Positions 39,804-47,586 of a DNA stretch of 64,000 bases are shown piece after piece (the first letter of the stretch is position 1; every line of letters begins with the position of its first letter). The stretch covers positions 91,910 to 155,909 of the forward strand of contig JADLGO010000001.1 in assembly GCA_020849275.1 (NCBI GenBank), given 5' to 3'. Below the pieces are notes generated by a model. The model did no database searches and was not told the DNA's origin. It worked only from the letters and a program-made list of their open reading frames with translations. The translations under genes were made by a program, and so were the position numbers. Source of the DNA: Chthonomonadales bacterium (GTDB taxonomy: Bacteria > Armatimonadota > Chthonomonadetes > Chthonomonadales > CAJBBX01).

Positions 39804-41060
39804 ATGGCAACCTTCAGCTACACCGTTCGCGACGCCAGCGGGCAGACGCGCTCGGGCACCTCGGACGCCGAGAGCGCCGAGATCCTGCGGCGGCGCCTGC
39901 AGGAGCAGGGCTTCACGGTCGCGGACATTCAGCAGACGGCGGCCGGCAAGAAGAAGGCGAGCGGCGCCGGCTGGGGCCGCGTGAAGCTGGCCGACCTGTC
40001 GATCTTCTGCCGGCAGTTCTCCACGATGATCGACGCGGGCGTCTCGCTCGTACGGGCGCTGGACGTGCTCGGGGAGCAGACACAGAACCCCAAGCTCAAG
40101 CGCATGATCATCGACATCCAGCAGGAGGTGGAGTCCGGCCAGACCCTCTCCAAGGCGATGTCGAAGTACCCGCGCACCTTCACGAGCCTGTTCATCGGGC
40201 TGGTGAAGGCGGGGGAGGTGGGAGGCGTGCTCGAGGAGGCCCTGCAGCGGCTCTCCGGCTTCCTTGAGAAGGACATGGAGCTCCGGCGCAAGGTGAAGGC
40301 CGCCCTCACCTACCCGGCCATCGTCGTGGTGGTTGCCGTCGGCATCGTCGTCGGCCTCTGCACCTTCATTGTCCCCAAGTTCGTGGAGCTCTTCCGCGAC
40401 CTGGGGGTGAAGGAGCTTCCGGCCATGACGCAGATCCTGGTTGACTTCAGCGACTTCCTGAAGCAGCGATGGTGGCTGGGCATCATCATCCTGCTGGCCC
40501 TCTACGTGGCGACGAAGTACTTCGGTACGACGCGCATCGGGCGGCGAGTGATCGACCGGATCAAGCTGAAGGTGCCGGTGTTCGGCAAGCTGCACCACAA
40601 GATCGCGCTGGCCCGTTTCTCGCGCACCCTGGGCACCTTGCTCGTCTCGGGCGTGCCGATCCTGCAGGCGCTGGAGACGGTGGCCGGCACGGTGGGCAAC
40701 GGCATCATCGCCGAGGCCGTGATGCAGGCCCGCGCCCGTATCCGGGAGGGCGACCGGATCAACGACCCACTCGAGAAGAGCAAGATGTTCCCGCCGATGG
40801 TGGTGCACATGATCTCCATCGGCGAGGAGTCCGGCGCGCTCGACGCGATGCTCACCAAGATCGCCGAGTTCTACGAGCAGGAAGTCGACGCCACGCTCCA
40901 GAGCCTGACGGCGGCCATCGAGCCGGTTCTGATCGTCTTCCTCGGCTTCTGCGTGGGGTTCATCGTCATCGCGATGTTCATGCCCCTGATCAGCGTGATA
41001 CAGAACCTTACCTCGGGAAGCGGCGACTCCAGCGCGGGTGCGGGCGCGGGGGAGGAGTAG
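39804..41060 (+). CDS. pilC: PilC/GspF-type inner-membrane platform protein
   Basis: A 418-aa polytopic protein with two T2SF domains that couples the ATPases to pilin movement. Seen: FSYTVRDASGQTRSGTSDAE at the N-terminus, LADLSIFCRQFSTMIDAGVS, FIGLVKAGEVGGVLEEALQR, membrane segments (PAIVVVVAVGIVVGLCTFIV), second domain ARFSRTLGTLLVSGVPILQA, IGEESGALDAMLTKIAEFYE, last helix VLIVFLGFCVGFIVIAMFMP. ATG at 39804 is best spaced from GGGGAGG; a GTG at 39798 overlaps that site. Confidence 0.93.
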   Translation: MATFSYTVRDASGQTRSGTSDAESAEILRRRLQEQGFTVADIQQTAAGKKKASGAGWGRVKLADLSIFCRQFSTMIDAGVSLVRALDVLGEQTQNPKLKRMIIDIQQEVESGQTLSKAMSKYPRTFTSLFIGLVKAGEVGGVLEEALQRLSGFLEKDMELRRKVKAALTYPAIVVVVAVGIVVGLCTFIVPKFVELFRDLGVKELPAMTQILVDFSDFLKQRWWLGIIILLALYVATKYFGTTRIGRRVIDRIKLKVPVFGKLHHKIALARFSRTLGTLLVSGVPILQALETVAGTVGNGIIAEAVMQARARIREGDRINDPLEKSKMFPPMVVHMISIGEESGALDAMLTKIAEFYEQEVDATLQSLTAAIEPVLIVFLGFCVGFIVIAMFMPLISVIQNLTSGSGDSSAGAGAGEE

Positions 41061-41215
41061 TCGGTCTGTGAGGCGGCCGGCGCCCCGCGAGGTGTGCCGG
41101 CCGCAACGCCCCACGGTGCGCGATGGGCGCCCTCGCGCGGTCACCCGCCGGCCGCGGACGGGCGCGGCGCGCCCGCGCATCGGATACACATCATGGCACG
41201 CCACGGAGGGCGCCC

Positions 41216-42265
41216 TTGACCCCGGTTCCCGATCTCTTCTGGGCCGTCCTCGCGGGCGTGTTTGGCGCCGTCATCGGCAGCTTTCTCAACGTAGTGGTCT
41301 GGCGGCTGCCCCGCGGCCAGTCGCTGATGGACCCGCCCCGCTCCTACTGCCCGCGGTGCAAGCACGTGCTGGGCGCCGCGGAGAACATACCGCTGCTCAG
41401 CTTCCTCGCGCAGGGAGGACGCTGCCGGGCTTGCCGAGAGCCGATCCCCTGGCGCTACTTCTGGGTGGAGTTGGCGTGCGCCGCGCTCTTCGTGGCGATC
41501 ACCGAGCGGTTCGGTCCGACGCTGGACACGGTGGCCTACTGCGCGTTCGGAGCCCTGCTGCTCGCCGCGCTGTTCATCGACCTCGAGTTGTACGTGATTC
41601 CGGACGAGTTGAACACCCTGGCGCTGCTGGTGGGCGTCTCGCGCGACGTGTGGGGGGCCGCGGCGGGCGAGCCGAACCATGCGCTCCTGTGGGGCTGGCT
41701 GCCACGCTCCGTGCTGGGCGCGATGGTGTGCGCCTCGGTATTCGTGGCGATCCAGGTGCTCGGCCGGGCGCTGTTCCACAAGGATGCGATGGGCGATGGC
41801 GACGTGAAGCTTGCCCGCGCGATCGGGGCGATGATGCCGCTGCGGCTGGCCCTGGTATCGTTCCTGTTGGCCATCGGCGTGGGGGCGGTGCTCGGCGGTG
41901 CTCTGGTGCTCTTGCAGGCGATCCGCCGGCCCGCGGCCGCGGAGACGGGGGCGCGCGACGCGCAGGACGAGGAGCCGGAGGCGACGCCTCTGGCCGAGAT
42001 CCTCCGCTACGGGCTCTACTACGTGGCGTTTGTTGACCTGCTGATCGCGGCCGCTGCCCGGGTGGGGGTGGCGCCCGCCCGGCGCGCCGCGGCCCGCTGG
42101 GCGGCCGAGGCGCCGCCTGACGAGGAGGACGACTTCGTGCCCGGGCCAACGCACATTCCGTTCGGGCCCTACATGGTGGTGGGCGCGTTCCTGGCGCTCT
42201 TCGTGGGTGACCGGCTGATCGCGTGGTACCTGGCGTGGGCCGGGCTTGGCCCGCGCGGAGCCTAG
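41216..42265 (+). CDS. pilD: Prepilin peptidase (A24 family), enlarged
   Basis: A 349-aa aspartic membrane protease that removes pilin leaders and N-methylates the new end. N-terminal methylase part: GAVIGSFLNVVVWRLPRGQS and the two Cys pairs CPRCKHV and CRACREP. Catalytic aspartates: Asp122 in FIDLELYVIPDELN and Asp199 in GDGDVKLARAIG. Length exceeds the usual 250-290 because of an insert between the GDGD helix and the final HIPFGPYMVVGAFLALF; it has Ala/Arg- and Glu/Asp-rich loops (RDAQDEEPEATPLAE, EAPPDEEDDFVPG). Start is TTG at 41216 with GGAGGG upstream. It would process all pseudopilins in this window. Confidence 0.9.
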   Translation: MTPVPDLFWAVLAGVFGAVIGSFLNVVVWRLPRGQSLMDPPRSYCPRCKHVLGAAENIPLLSFLAQGGRCRACREPIPWRYFWVELACAALFVAITERFGPTLDTVAYCAFGALLLAALFIDLELYVIPDELNTLALLVGVSRDVWGAAAGEPNHALLWGWLPRSVLGAMVCASVFVAIQVLGRALFHKDAMGDGDVKLARAIGAMMPLRLALVSFLLAIGVGAVLGGALVLLQAIRRPAAAETGARDAQDEEPEATPLAEILRYGLYYVAFVDLLIAAAARVGVAPARRAAARWAAEAPPDEEDDFVPGPTHIPFGPYMVVGAFLALFVGDRLIAWYLAWAGLGPRGA

Positions 42266-42436
42266 CGGCGAACGGCCGAGCCCGGCAGGGCAGGGGGCGG
42301 CTCGCGTCGAACGGTAGGAACGTGGCCGCGGAACAACGACCTCGGGCGTCTCGTCAGACCCTTGGCACAATCAGGGCACGGCGCACGCGCGCGCCGCGCC
42401 GTTCGCGGACGCTTCCGCAAAGGTGGGGGATAGGCG

Positions 42437-43354
42437 ATGCTTAGCGCGTCTCGACCACGCGGTTTCACACTGATCGAGCTTCTCACCGTCATCGCGATCA
42501 TCGCGGTGCTCGCCGCCATCCTGTTTCCGCTGGCCGGCAGCGTCCGCGAGCAGGCTCGCGCCGCCGACTGCATGAGCAAGTTGCACCAGCTTTACGTAAG
42601 CGCGCGCGTCTATCGCGACGATGAGGGCGCCTACCCGCCGGCGCTATTCGGGTACGTGGAAACCGAGGTTACGGACACCAACTGCACCGGGCAGTCCGGC
42701 GTGCCGCGACGAATCCCGTTCTCGGACGGGGTGGGGGCCGGCTACGTGGCGGTGGACCAGGTCGCCAACGGCTTCCTGTATGGCGAGCAGGTGCGCGACG
42801 CCAGCGTGTTTCGCTGCCCCGACAACGTGCCGATGTCGAGAACGGCCATCACGGTGGCTCACTACCCCAACGTGCAGGGCACCGACCCTGGCCAGGCCTT
42901 CTACTGGCCGACGACGTGGGTTGGCGACTACCTGGCCAGCAAGGGCTGTCCGACGGACGAGGCAGGAACCATCGACTGCTTCTGGGACGTCGACCCGAAC
43001 GACCCGTGCCTGGGCCAGCTCTACCTGAAGCCGCGCTACTTCTACGTCTGGGACTCGTATGACCTGGGCCCGCGCGTGGATGCCAGCGGGACACCGATCC
43101 GCACCGCGGACGACCAGTACGTCTTCGACCGTCACTACAGCGTCGATTGGACAGGGCAACTCGGCCTCAGTGACCTCCCGACACAACTTAAGTACGCCAA
43201 CCCGCCGGGCGATCGCACTCTGCTGACGTACTGCACCTGGCATGCCGCCATCGCCGGCGCCAACACCGTCACGGCCATCTCGACTTCGGGCACCGCCCGC
43301 AAGGTCGACATCGGGCGGGCGCTGCGGAACGGTCCGGAGATGTACGCCCGGTAG
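42437..43354 (+). CDS. Type IV pilin-like protein (PulG/DUF1559-like), 305 aa
   Basis: Leader RPRGFTLIELLTVIAIIAVL with cleavage after Gly9 and Glu at mature position 5. The helix ends FPLAGSVREQARAADCM. The body has many Cys and aromatic residues (CPDNVPMSRTAITVAHYPN, GTIDCFWDVDPNDPC, YLKPRYFYVWDSYD). The H-X9-DG motif is not evident, unlike the 15510 and 17908 proteins. It is the only ordinary-size pilin in the locus and could be the major pilin or an initiating minor one. Start ATG behind AAAGGTGGGG. Confidence 0.8.
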   Translation: MLSASRPRGFTLIELLTVIAIIAVLAAILFPLAGSVREQARAADCMSKLHQLYVSARVYRDDEGAYPPALFGYVETEVTDTNCTGQSGVPRRIPFSDGVGAGYVAVDQVANGFLYGEQVRDASVFRCPDNVPMSRTAITVAHYPNVQGTDPGQAFYWPTTWVGDYLASKGCPTDEAGTIDCFWDVDPNDPCLGQLYLKPRYFYVWDSYDLGPRVDASGTPIRTADDQYVFDRHYSVDWTGQLGLSDLPTQLKYANPPGDRTLLTYCTWHAAIAGANTVTAISTSGTARKVDIGRALRNGPEMYAR

Positions 43355-43581
43355 CGGGCGCTGCGGCCACATGCGCGCTGCCGCCATCGGCGTGCGGCGG
43401 CCTTCGGCGCGCGGACGCGGGGGGGGCAGGCGCGCCTACCTGCCGGCCGCGGGCGGCAGGAACAAGGGTTCGGGGGGTCTCGTCCAACTGATGTAAGAAG
43501 CCGGCCCGGTCGGGCGCCCGTCGGGTGCATGCGCCGGGGCGGCCCGCGCCCCGCGGCGGTGGCAGCAGACACGAGAGAACC

Positions 43582-45435
43582 ATGTACAGGACGCGACGAA
43601 ACAACGGAATATCGCTCATCGAAGTGCTCGTGGTGATCGTGGTGCTGCTGGTGGGGATCATGTCGGTCGTGCGGCTCTTCCCGCCGGGCTTCCTGATCAA
43701 CCGGCGGACCGAGGCCACCACCCTCTCGTCGCGGCTGGCCAAGGCGGAGGTGGATCGCTACACCGCTGGCTCCGCCAACCTGATGGACGCGGTGCTCCCG
43801 ACGACGATCGAGGAGAACGCGAACTCGCCCACCGGCTACTACATTCGCGTGGATCTCGACGCCACCCCCGACGAGCTCACCGAGGTCGCCCAGCCGGTGG
43901 CGGGCGTTGACCCCTACTACCTGTCCGGGCCCAACAAGTTCCGCTGGATTCGCGGCGAGACGGTGCGGGTGCCGAACCCGTCGCCCATCGCGCCTGGCGT
44001 GCGCGGCTCCGTGTACATGCTGAGCGCGGCGCCCGTCTACGACAACCTGGCCGTCGACGCCAACGGCGCGGTCGTCGACAGCATCGTGGTGAGCGGGCAG
44101 CCGCTGCGGCGGCGCGGGCAGGACTCGACCGACCCGTATGGGCCGTATCTGCGGAGCCTGGCGGAGTACGCGATCGACTACGATAACGCGCAGATCGCCT
44201 TCTTCCCGGCGCCCTATCCGCGCACGTTCAAGATCACCTACAGCTACTACGACGCGAGCAACGAGGTGCAGACGGTGGCCGCGCAGTCGCTGGCGGTGCC
44301 CGCCGCCTCGCAGGCCGTGTGGCAGCCGGTGAGCCCGCCCAATGGCGGCGAGCTGGTGCGCGACGGCGACGTGGTGTCGCGCGCCTTCACCCGGGTGGCC
44401 TACCCGCCAGCCTGGTCGCCCGATCCCTACGAGTACTGCGTCGTTCCGAGCACGGCCAGTATCGCCGGTTTCGCCAGTATGGGCGTCCTGATCTTCAACC
44501 CGCTCGGGCGCGACTACGTCGAGCGCACGGCCCGTGGCAACGTGCCGCTGACCGCAAAGATCGACTACAACGTGCTGGACTGGCGGATCCTCCGCGAGGA
44601 CCGGCCGATGCCGGGCATCGCGCCCTACCAGGTGCGTCTGGGGCTCAAGCGGATCATGCGGGTTGGCGAGTACGAGGCCGACCAGAGCCAGTACCCAGGC
44701 CTCTGGCGCGATCCGAACGCGCCGCACGTCGACCTGCTCGTGTACAACGTGACGACCGGGCAGGAGGTGCCGCCCAGCCAGTACTCGGTGAACTACCGCG
44801 AGGGCGTGGTAACCTTCACGGACGCGTTCGGCGGGGCCAGCGCCTCGGGCACCTTCCGCTTCTTCTATAAGGCGAACGGCGACTGGGCCATGCAGGTGCT
44901 CAAGGCGGCGTCCGGCTACCATCGCGCCGCGTCTCACACGGCCAACATCGGCTTTGGCGAGTTCTACCTCGGCGGCGGGGCGAGCGGCGGAGATGCGACC
45001 CGTATGTACTTCCCGCTCATGGAATCCGGAAACACGGTCAATATCCGGGACCTGTGGTACTGGTCTCACAACGACATCACGGGGGCAACGACGCTCCGGC
45101 GGGCGTCCAACGAGACGTATCGTATTAACTCGGCGCGCGGCCAGTTCTGGCAGACCGGGCGCGGCCCACTGACCTGGCTGGACCTGCGCGACAATCACAA
45201 TACCGCAACAGACCGGGCCGTTGCCTGGGCGCTCTCGTCGTTCAGCGCGGCGCCGGCCGGCGTGCAGCCAACCTACGGGATTCAGCCGGCGCTGGGAGTG
45301 CAGGGCATCTCCTTCCGGGTGCGTGTCGTCTGGAGCGGCAGCACCACGGTCACGGAGACCGCCAGCGGCAACGTGGCGCACCGGCGATGGCGCAGGCTGA
45401 ACCTGGACACCTTCCTGACCCGCGGTGAGGGCTAG
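43582..45435 (+). CDS. Large PilV-like minor pilin, 617 aa
   Basis: N-terminus MYRTRRNNGISLIEVLVVIV is a type III prepilin leader (cleavage after Gly, Glu at +5) with the PilV/GspI-like helix continuing VLLVGIMSVVRLFPPGFLIN. Instead of the usual 100-150-residue head it has about 580 residues that read as beta-rich, secreted sequence: YNVLDWRILREDRPM, PPSQYSVNYREGVVTFTDAF, FYKANGDWAMQVLKAA. No enzyme motif seen. Start at 43582 places the leader correctly. Probably part of a tip complex with the next genes. The 228-base gap before it shows nothing clear. Confidence 0.78.
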   Translation: MYRTRRNNGISLIEVLVVIVVLLVGIMSVVRLFPPGFLINRRTEATTLSSRLAKAEVDRYTAGSANLMDAVLPTTIEENANSPTGYYIRVDLDATPDELTEVAQPVAGVDPYYLSGPNKFRWIRGETVRVPNPSPIAPGVRGSVYMLSAAPVYDNLAVDANGAVVDSIVVSGQPLRRRGQDSTDPYGPYLRSLAEYAIDYDNAQIAFFPAPYPRTFKITYSYYDASNEVQTVAAQSLAVPAASQAVWQPVSPPNGGELVRDGDVVSRAFTRVAYPPAWSPDPYEYCVVPSTASIAGFASMGVLIFNPLGRDYVERTARGNVPLTAKIDYNVLDWRILREDRPMPGIAPYQVRLGLKRIMRVGEYEADQSQYPGLWRDPNAPHVDLLVYNVTTGQEVPPSQYSVNYREGVVTFTDAFGGASASGTFRFFYKANGDWAMQVLKAASGYHRAASHTANIGFGEFYLGGGASGGDATRMYFPLMESGNTVNIRDLWYWSHNDITGATTLRRASNETYRINSARGQFWQTGRGPLTWLDLRDNHNTATDRAVAWALSSFSAAPAGVQPTYGIQPALGVQGISFRVRVVWSGSTTVTETASGNVAHRRWRRLNLDTFLTRGEG

Positions 45436-45534
45436 GCCGGAGATATGAGCGGGATGCATACGAGCTCTGTTCGGGGCACCGCAAGCCGCCCGTGCCGTGT
45501 CCGGCCCTGGCGCTGCGGCGAGGCCGATCACGGT

Positions 45535-47568
45535 ATGAGACCGAGTGAAATCGCGCGCGCTCGAAGAGGCGCCTTCACGCTCGTCGAGTTGCTGGTCGTC
45601 ATGGCCATCTCGGTGATCCTGTTGGGCCTGATCTTCGGACCCATGGTGGAGAGCTTCAACCTCACAAACCGGGCCCGGGTGCAGGTGCTGGCCCAGGACG
45701 TATCGCGCCAGATCATGGAACAGCTCCAGCGGGAGATCGCCGACGGCGTGTTCGTGTTCGACAACGCGAGCCTTCCGATCACCTTCTGGGTGCCCGACCC
45801 GACCGGCCGGCCGCTCGCCATGCCGGTGCCCTACGCCATGCTGGACCTGGTGCCGCCGGCGCGCGTGAACGACCAGAACCCGAACCTGGGCTCCGGCGTG
45901 CCGCTCGACCCGACCACCGGCCTGCCGGTGGAGTCAGCGCGCGGCCCGCTCGCGCTGCCCGTGGCGCCCGGCCGGGCCATCGTGCGGATATGGACGGGCC
46001 TGCGCGACAACGCAACCGTTCCGGACGACTCCGGCGCGGGCCTCTCGGGGAGGCCCGCCAGGCTCTACGCCAACTTCTACGACAATCGGCGCAACACGAC
46101 GTTCGACCAGCACAACCCGTTCCTGCTCTACCGCGCGCTCTTCACGCCGTACACCGTCCACGGGCAGGTGGATACGCGCCTGATGAACATCGGCCGCTTC
46201 GGCTCGCTGCAGGCCGCCATGCGCGACCCGAACTTCTTCTACGACAACGACGAGGCCATTCGCCCGAACGACGCGAGCATCGCCACCAACGCGGTGCCCG
46301 GGTGGAAGGACCTCAACAAGGACGGCAAGGTCAACTACTCGGAGAACTGGCAGGCGATTGGGCGCAGCCTGGTGCCGAGCGACCGCGCCGACATGGTGAG
46401 CGTGGAGCGCGACCGCGACGGCCGCCCGCTATACGGCAACGACCCGGTCTCCGGCCTGGTCGAGATGCGGATCGCCCCGCAGGCGCGCTTCCAGCCAACC
46501 TACGTCGGCAACGACGCGGGCGCGCCCGCCAGCACGGCGGACACGGCCAACGAGGCGCCGGCTGTGCGGCCCACGAGCTACGTCGAGGCCTACGGCCACT
46601 GGACCACGCCGTTCCGGCTCTACGTCTATCGCAGCAGCCTGAACGACCCGCTCCTGCGCTACTTCTACTGGACCGGCGCCGGGCCCGTGCGATACGTGGA
46701 GTACGACACCGCGACCGGCTCCATCACGAACGGTGGCGGCCAGGGCGAGAACACCTACTTCTACCCGCTGGAGCCCACCAACCTGCCCAACGCCATGCCA
46801 GCCGGCAGGTTCCTGATGTTCACCGTAGATCCGCGGCGCGGTATCGTGAATTTCGCCTTCCCCCACACGATCACGCAGCGGGGAGCGGCGCGGCCGATCG
46901 TTCTGGACCCGCAGAAGGCCAACGACGAGTACGACTACGTGAAGGGCCTGCCGGGCTACGGCCTGAGTTCCTACCGCTACGTGAGCCTGCTGCCTCAGAA
47001 CGCGAGCACGAACCCGAACGGCGTGTCACTCGGCCTTAATCCGAACGGCGCGACGCCGCTCGCGCGAATACCGAACTCGACGATCGTGCCCGGCAGCGAG
47101 GTGGTGACCGGCCCCGACATGCGGCCCGGCCCGCGCTACGGGCAACCCGTCGCCTACAGGCGGGCGCCCCGCGGCACCGACCCGCGCACGCTCGGCGCGA
47201 ACGAGTACACGATCAACTATGCGGACGTGCCGAACGCCAACTTGAACCCGAGCGACCCGGACCCGCGCGCCGCGGCCATGATGACCGCCGTACAGCGCGC
47301 CGGCACCATCATCTTCGACAGCCAGGAGGACGCGAGCGGCGCGCCTCACCACCTGCCGGTCGCGCAGGGCCCCGACGGGGCGCCGGTCCGCATCTCGGTG
47401 ACCTACCAGATCCAGGATAATCTGGCCGGCGACGTGGTCAAGACCGACTACCTGACTCGCCAGCTCATGACGTTCGGGCTGAGCGTGCGGCTATACGACT
47501 TCAACTCAGGCCAGCCTCAGCAGGTCACGCTGACCCAGAAGATCCGCGTGCGCAACCTGCAGCGCTAG
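45535..47568 (+). CDS. Large PilW-like minor pilin, 677 aa
   Basis: Prepilin leader ARRGAFTLVELLVVMAISVI with Ala before the cut, Glu at +5, helix to GLIFGPMVESFNLTNRARVQ. This resembles PilW/GspJ, which follow PilV/GspI in gene order. The head is about 640 residues of extended, repeat-poor, Asn/Pro/Gly-rich sequence with motifs like YRALFTPYTVHGQVDTRLMN and SYVEAYGHWTTPFRLYVYRS. TINYADVPNANLNP and VTYQIQDNLAGDVVKTD occur near the end. The ATG at 45535 was picked since the ORF start at 45445 puts 30 non-leader residues in front. Starts 99 bases after the PilV-like gene. Confidence 0.76.
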   Translation: MRPSEIARARRGAFTLVELLVVMAISVILLGLIFGPMVESFNLTNRARVQVLAQDVSRQIMEQLQREIADGVFVFDNASLPITFWVPDPTGRPLAMPVPYAMLDLVPPARVNDQNPNLGSGVPLDPTTGLPVESARGPLALPVAPGRAIVRIWTGLRDNATVPDDSGAGLSGRPARLYANFYDNRRNTTFDQHNPFLLYRALFTPYTVHGQVDTRLMNIGRFGSLQAAMRDPNFFYDNDEAIRPNDASIATNAVPGWKDLNKDGKVNYSENWQAIGRSLVPSDRADMVSVERDRDGRPLYGNDPVSGLVEMRIAPQARFQPTYVGNDAGAPASTADTANEAPAVRPTSYVEAYGHWTTPFRLYVYRSSLNDPLLRYFYWTGAGPVRYVEYDTATGSITNGGGQGENTYFYPLEPTNLPNAMPAGRFLMFTVDPRRGIVNFAFPHTITQRGAARPIVLDPQKANDEYDYVKGLPGYGLSSYRYVSLLPQNASTNPNGVSLGLNPNGATPLARIPNSTIVPGSEVVTGPDMRPGPRYGQPVAYRRAPRGTDPRTLGANEYTINYADVPNANLNPSDPDPRAAAMMTAVQRAGTIIFDSQEDASGAPHHLPVAQGPDGAPVRISVTYQIQDNLAGDVVKTDYLTRQLMTFGLSVRLYDFNSGQPQQVTLTQKIRVRNLQR

Positions 47569-47586
47569 CTCCGGAGCCACCAGGGC

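Noticed and set aside
43135..45531. 798-aa minus-strand open frame
   Set aside because: Antisense to the PilV-like gene; no signal peptide, no family motif.
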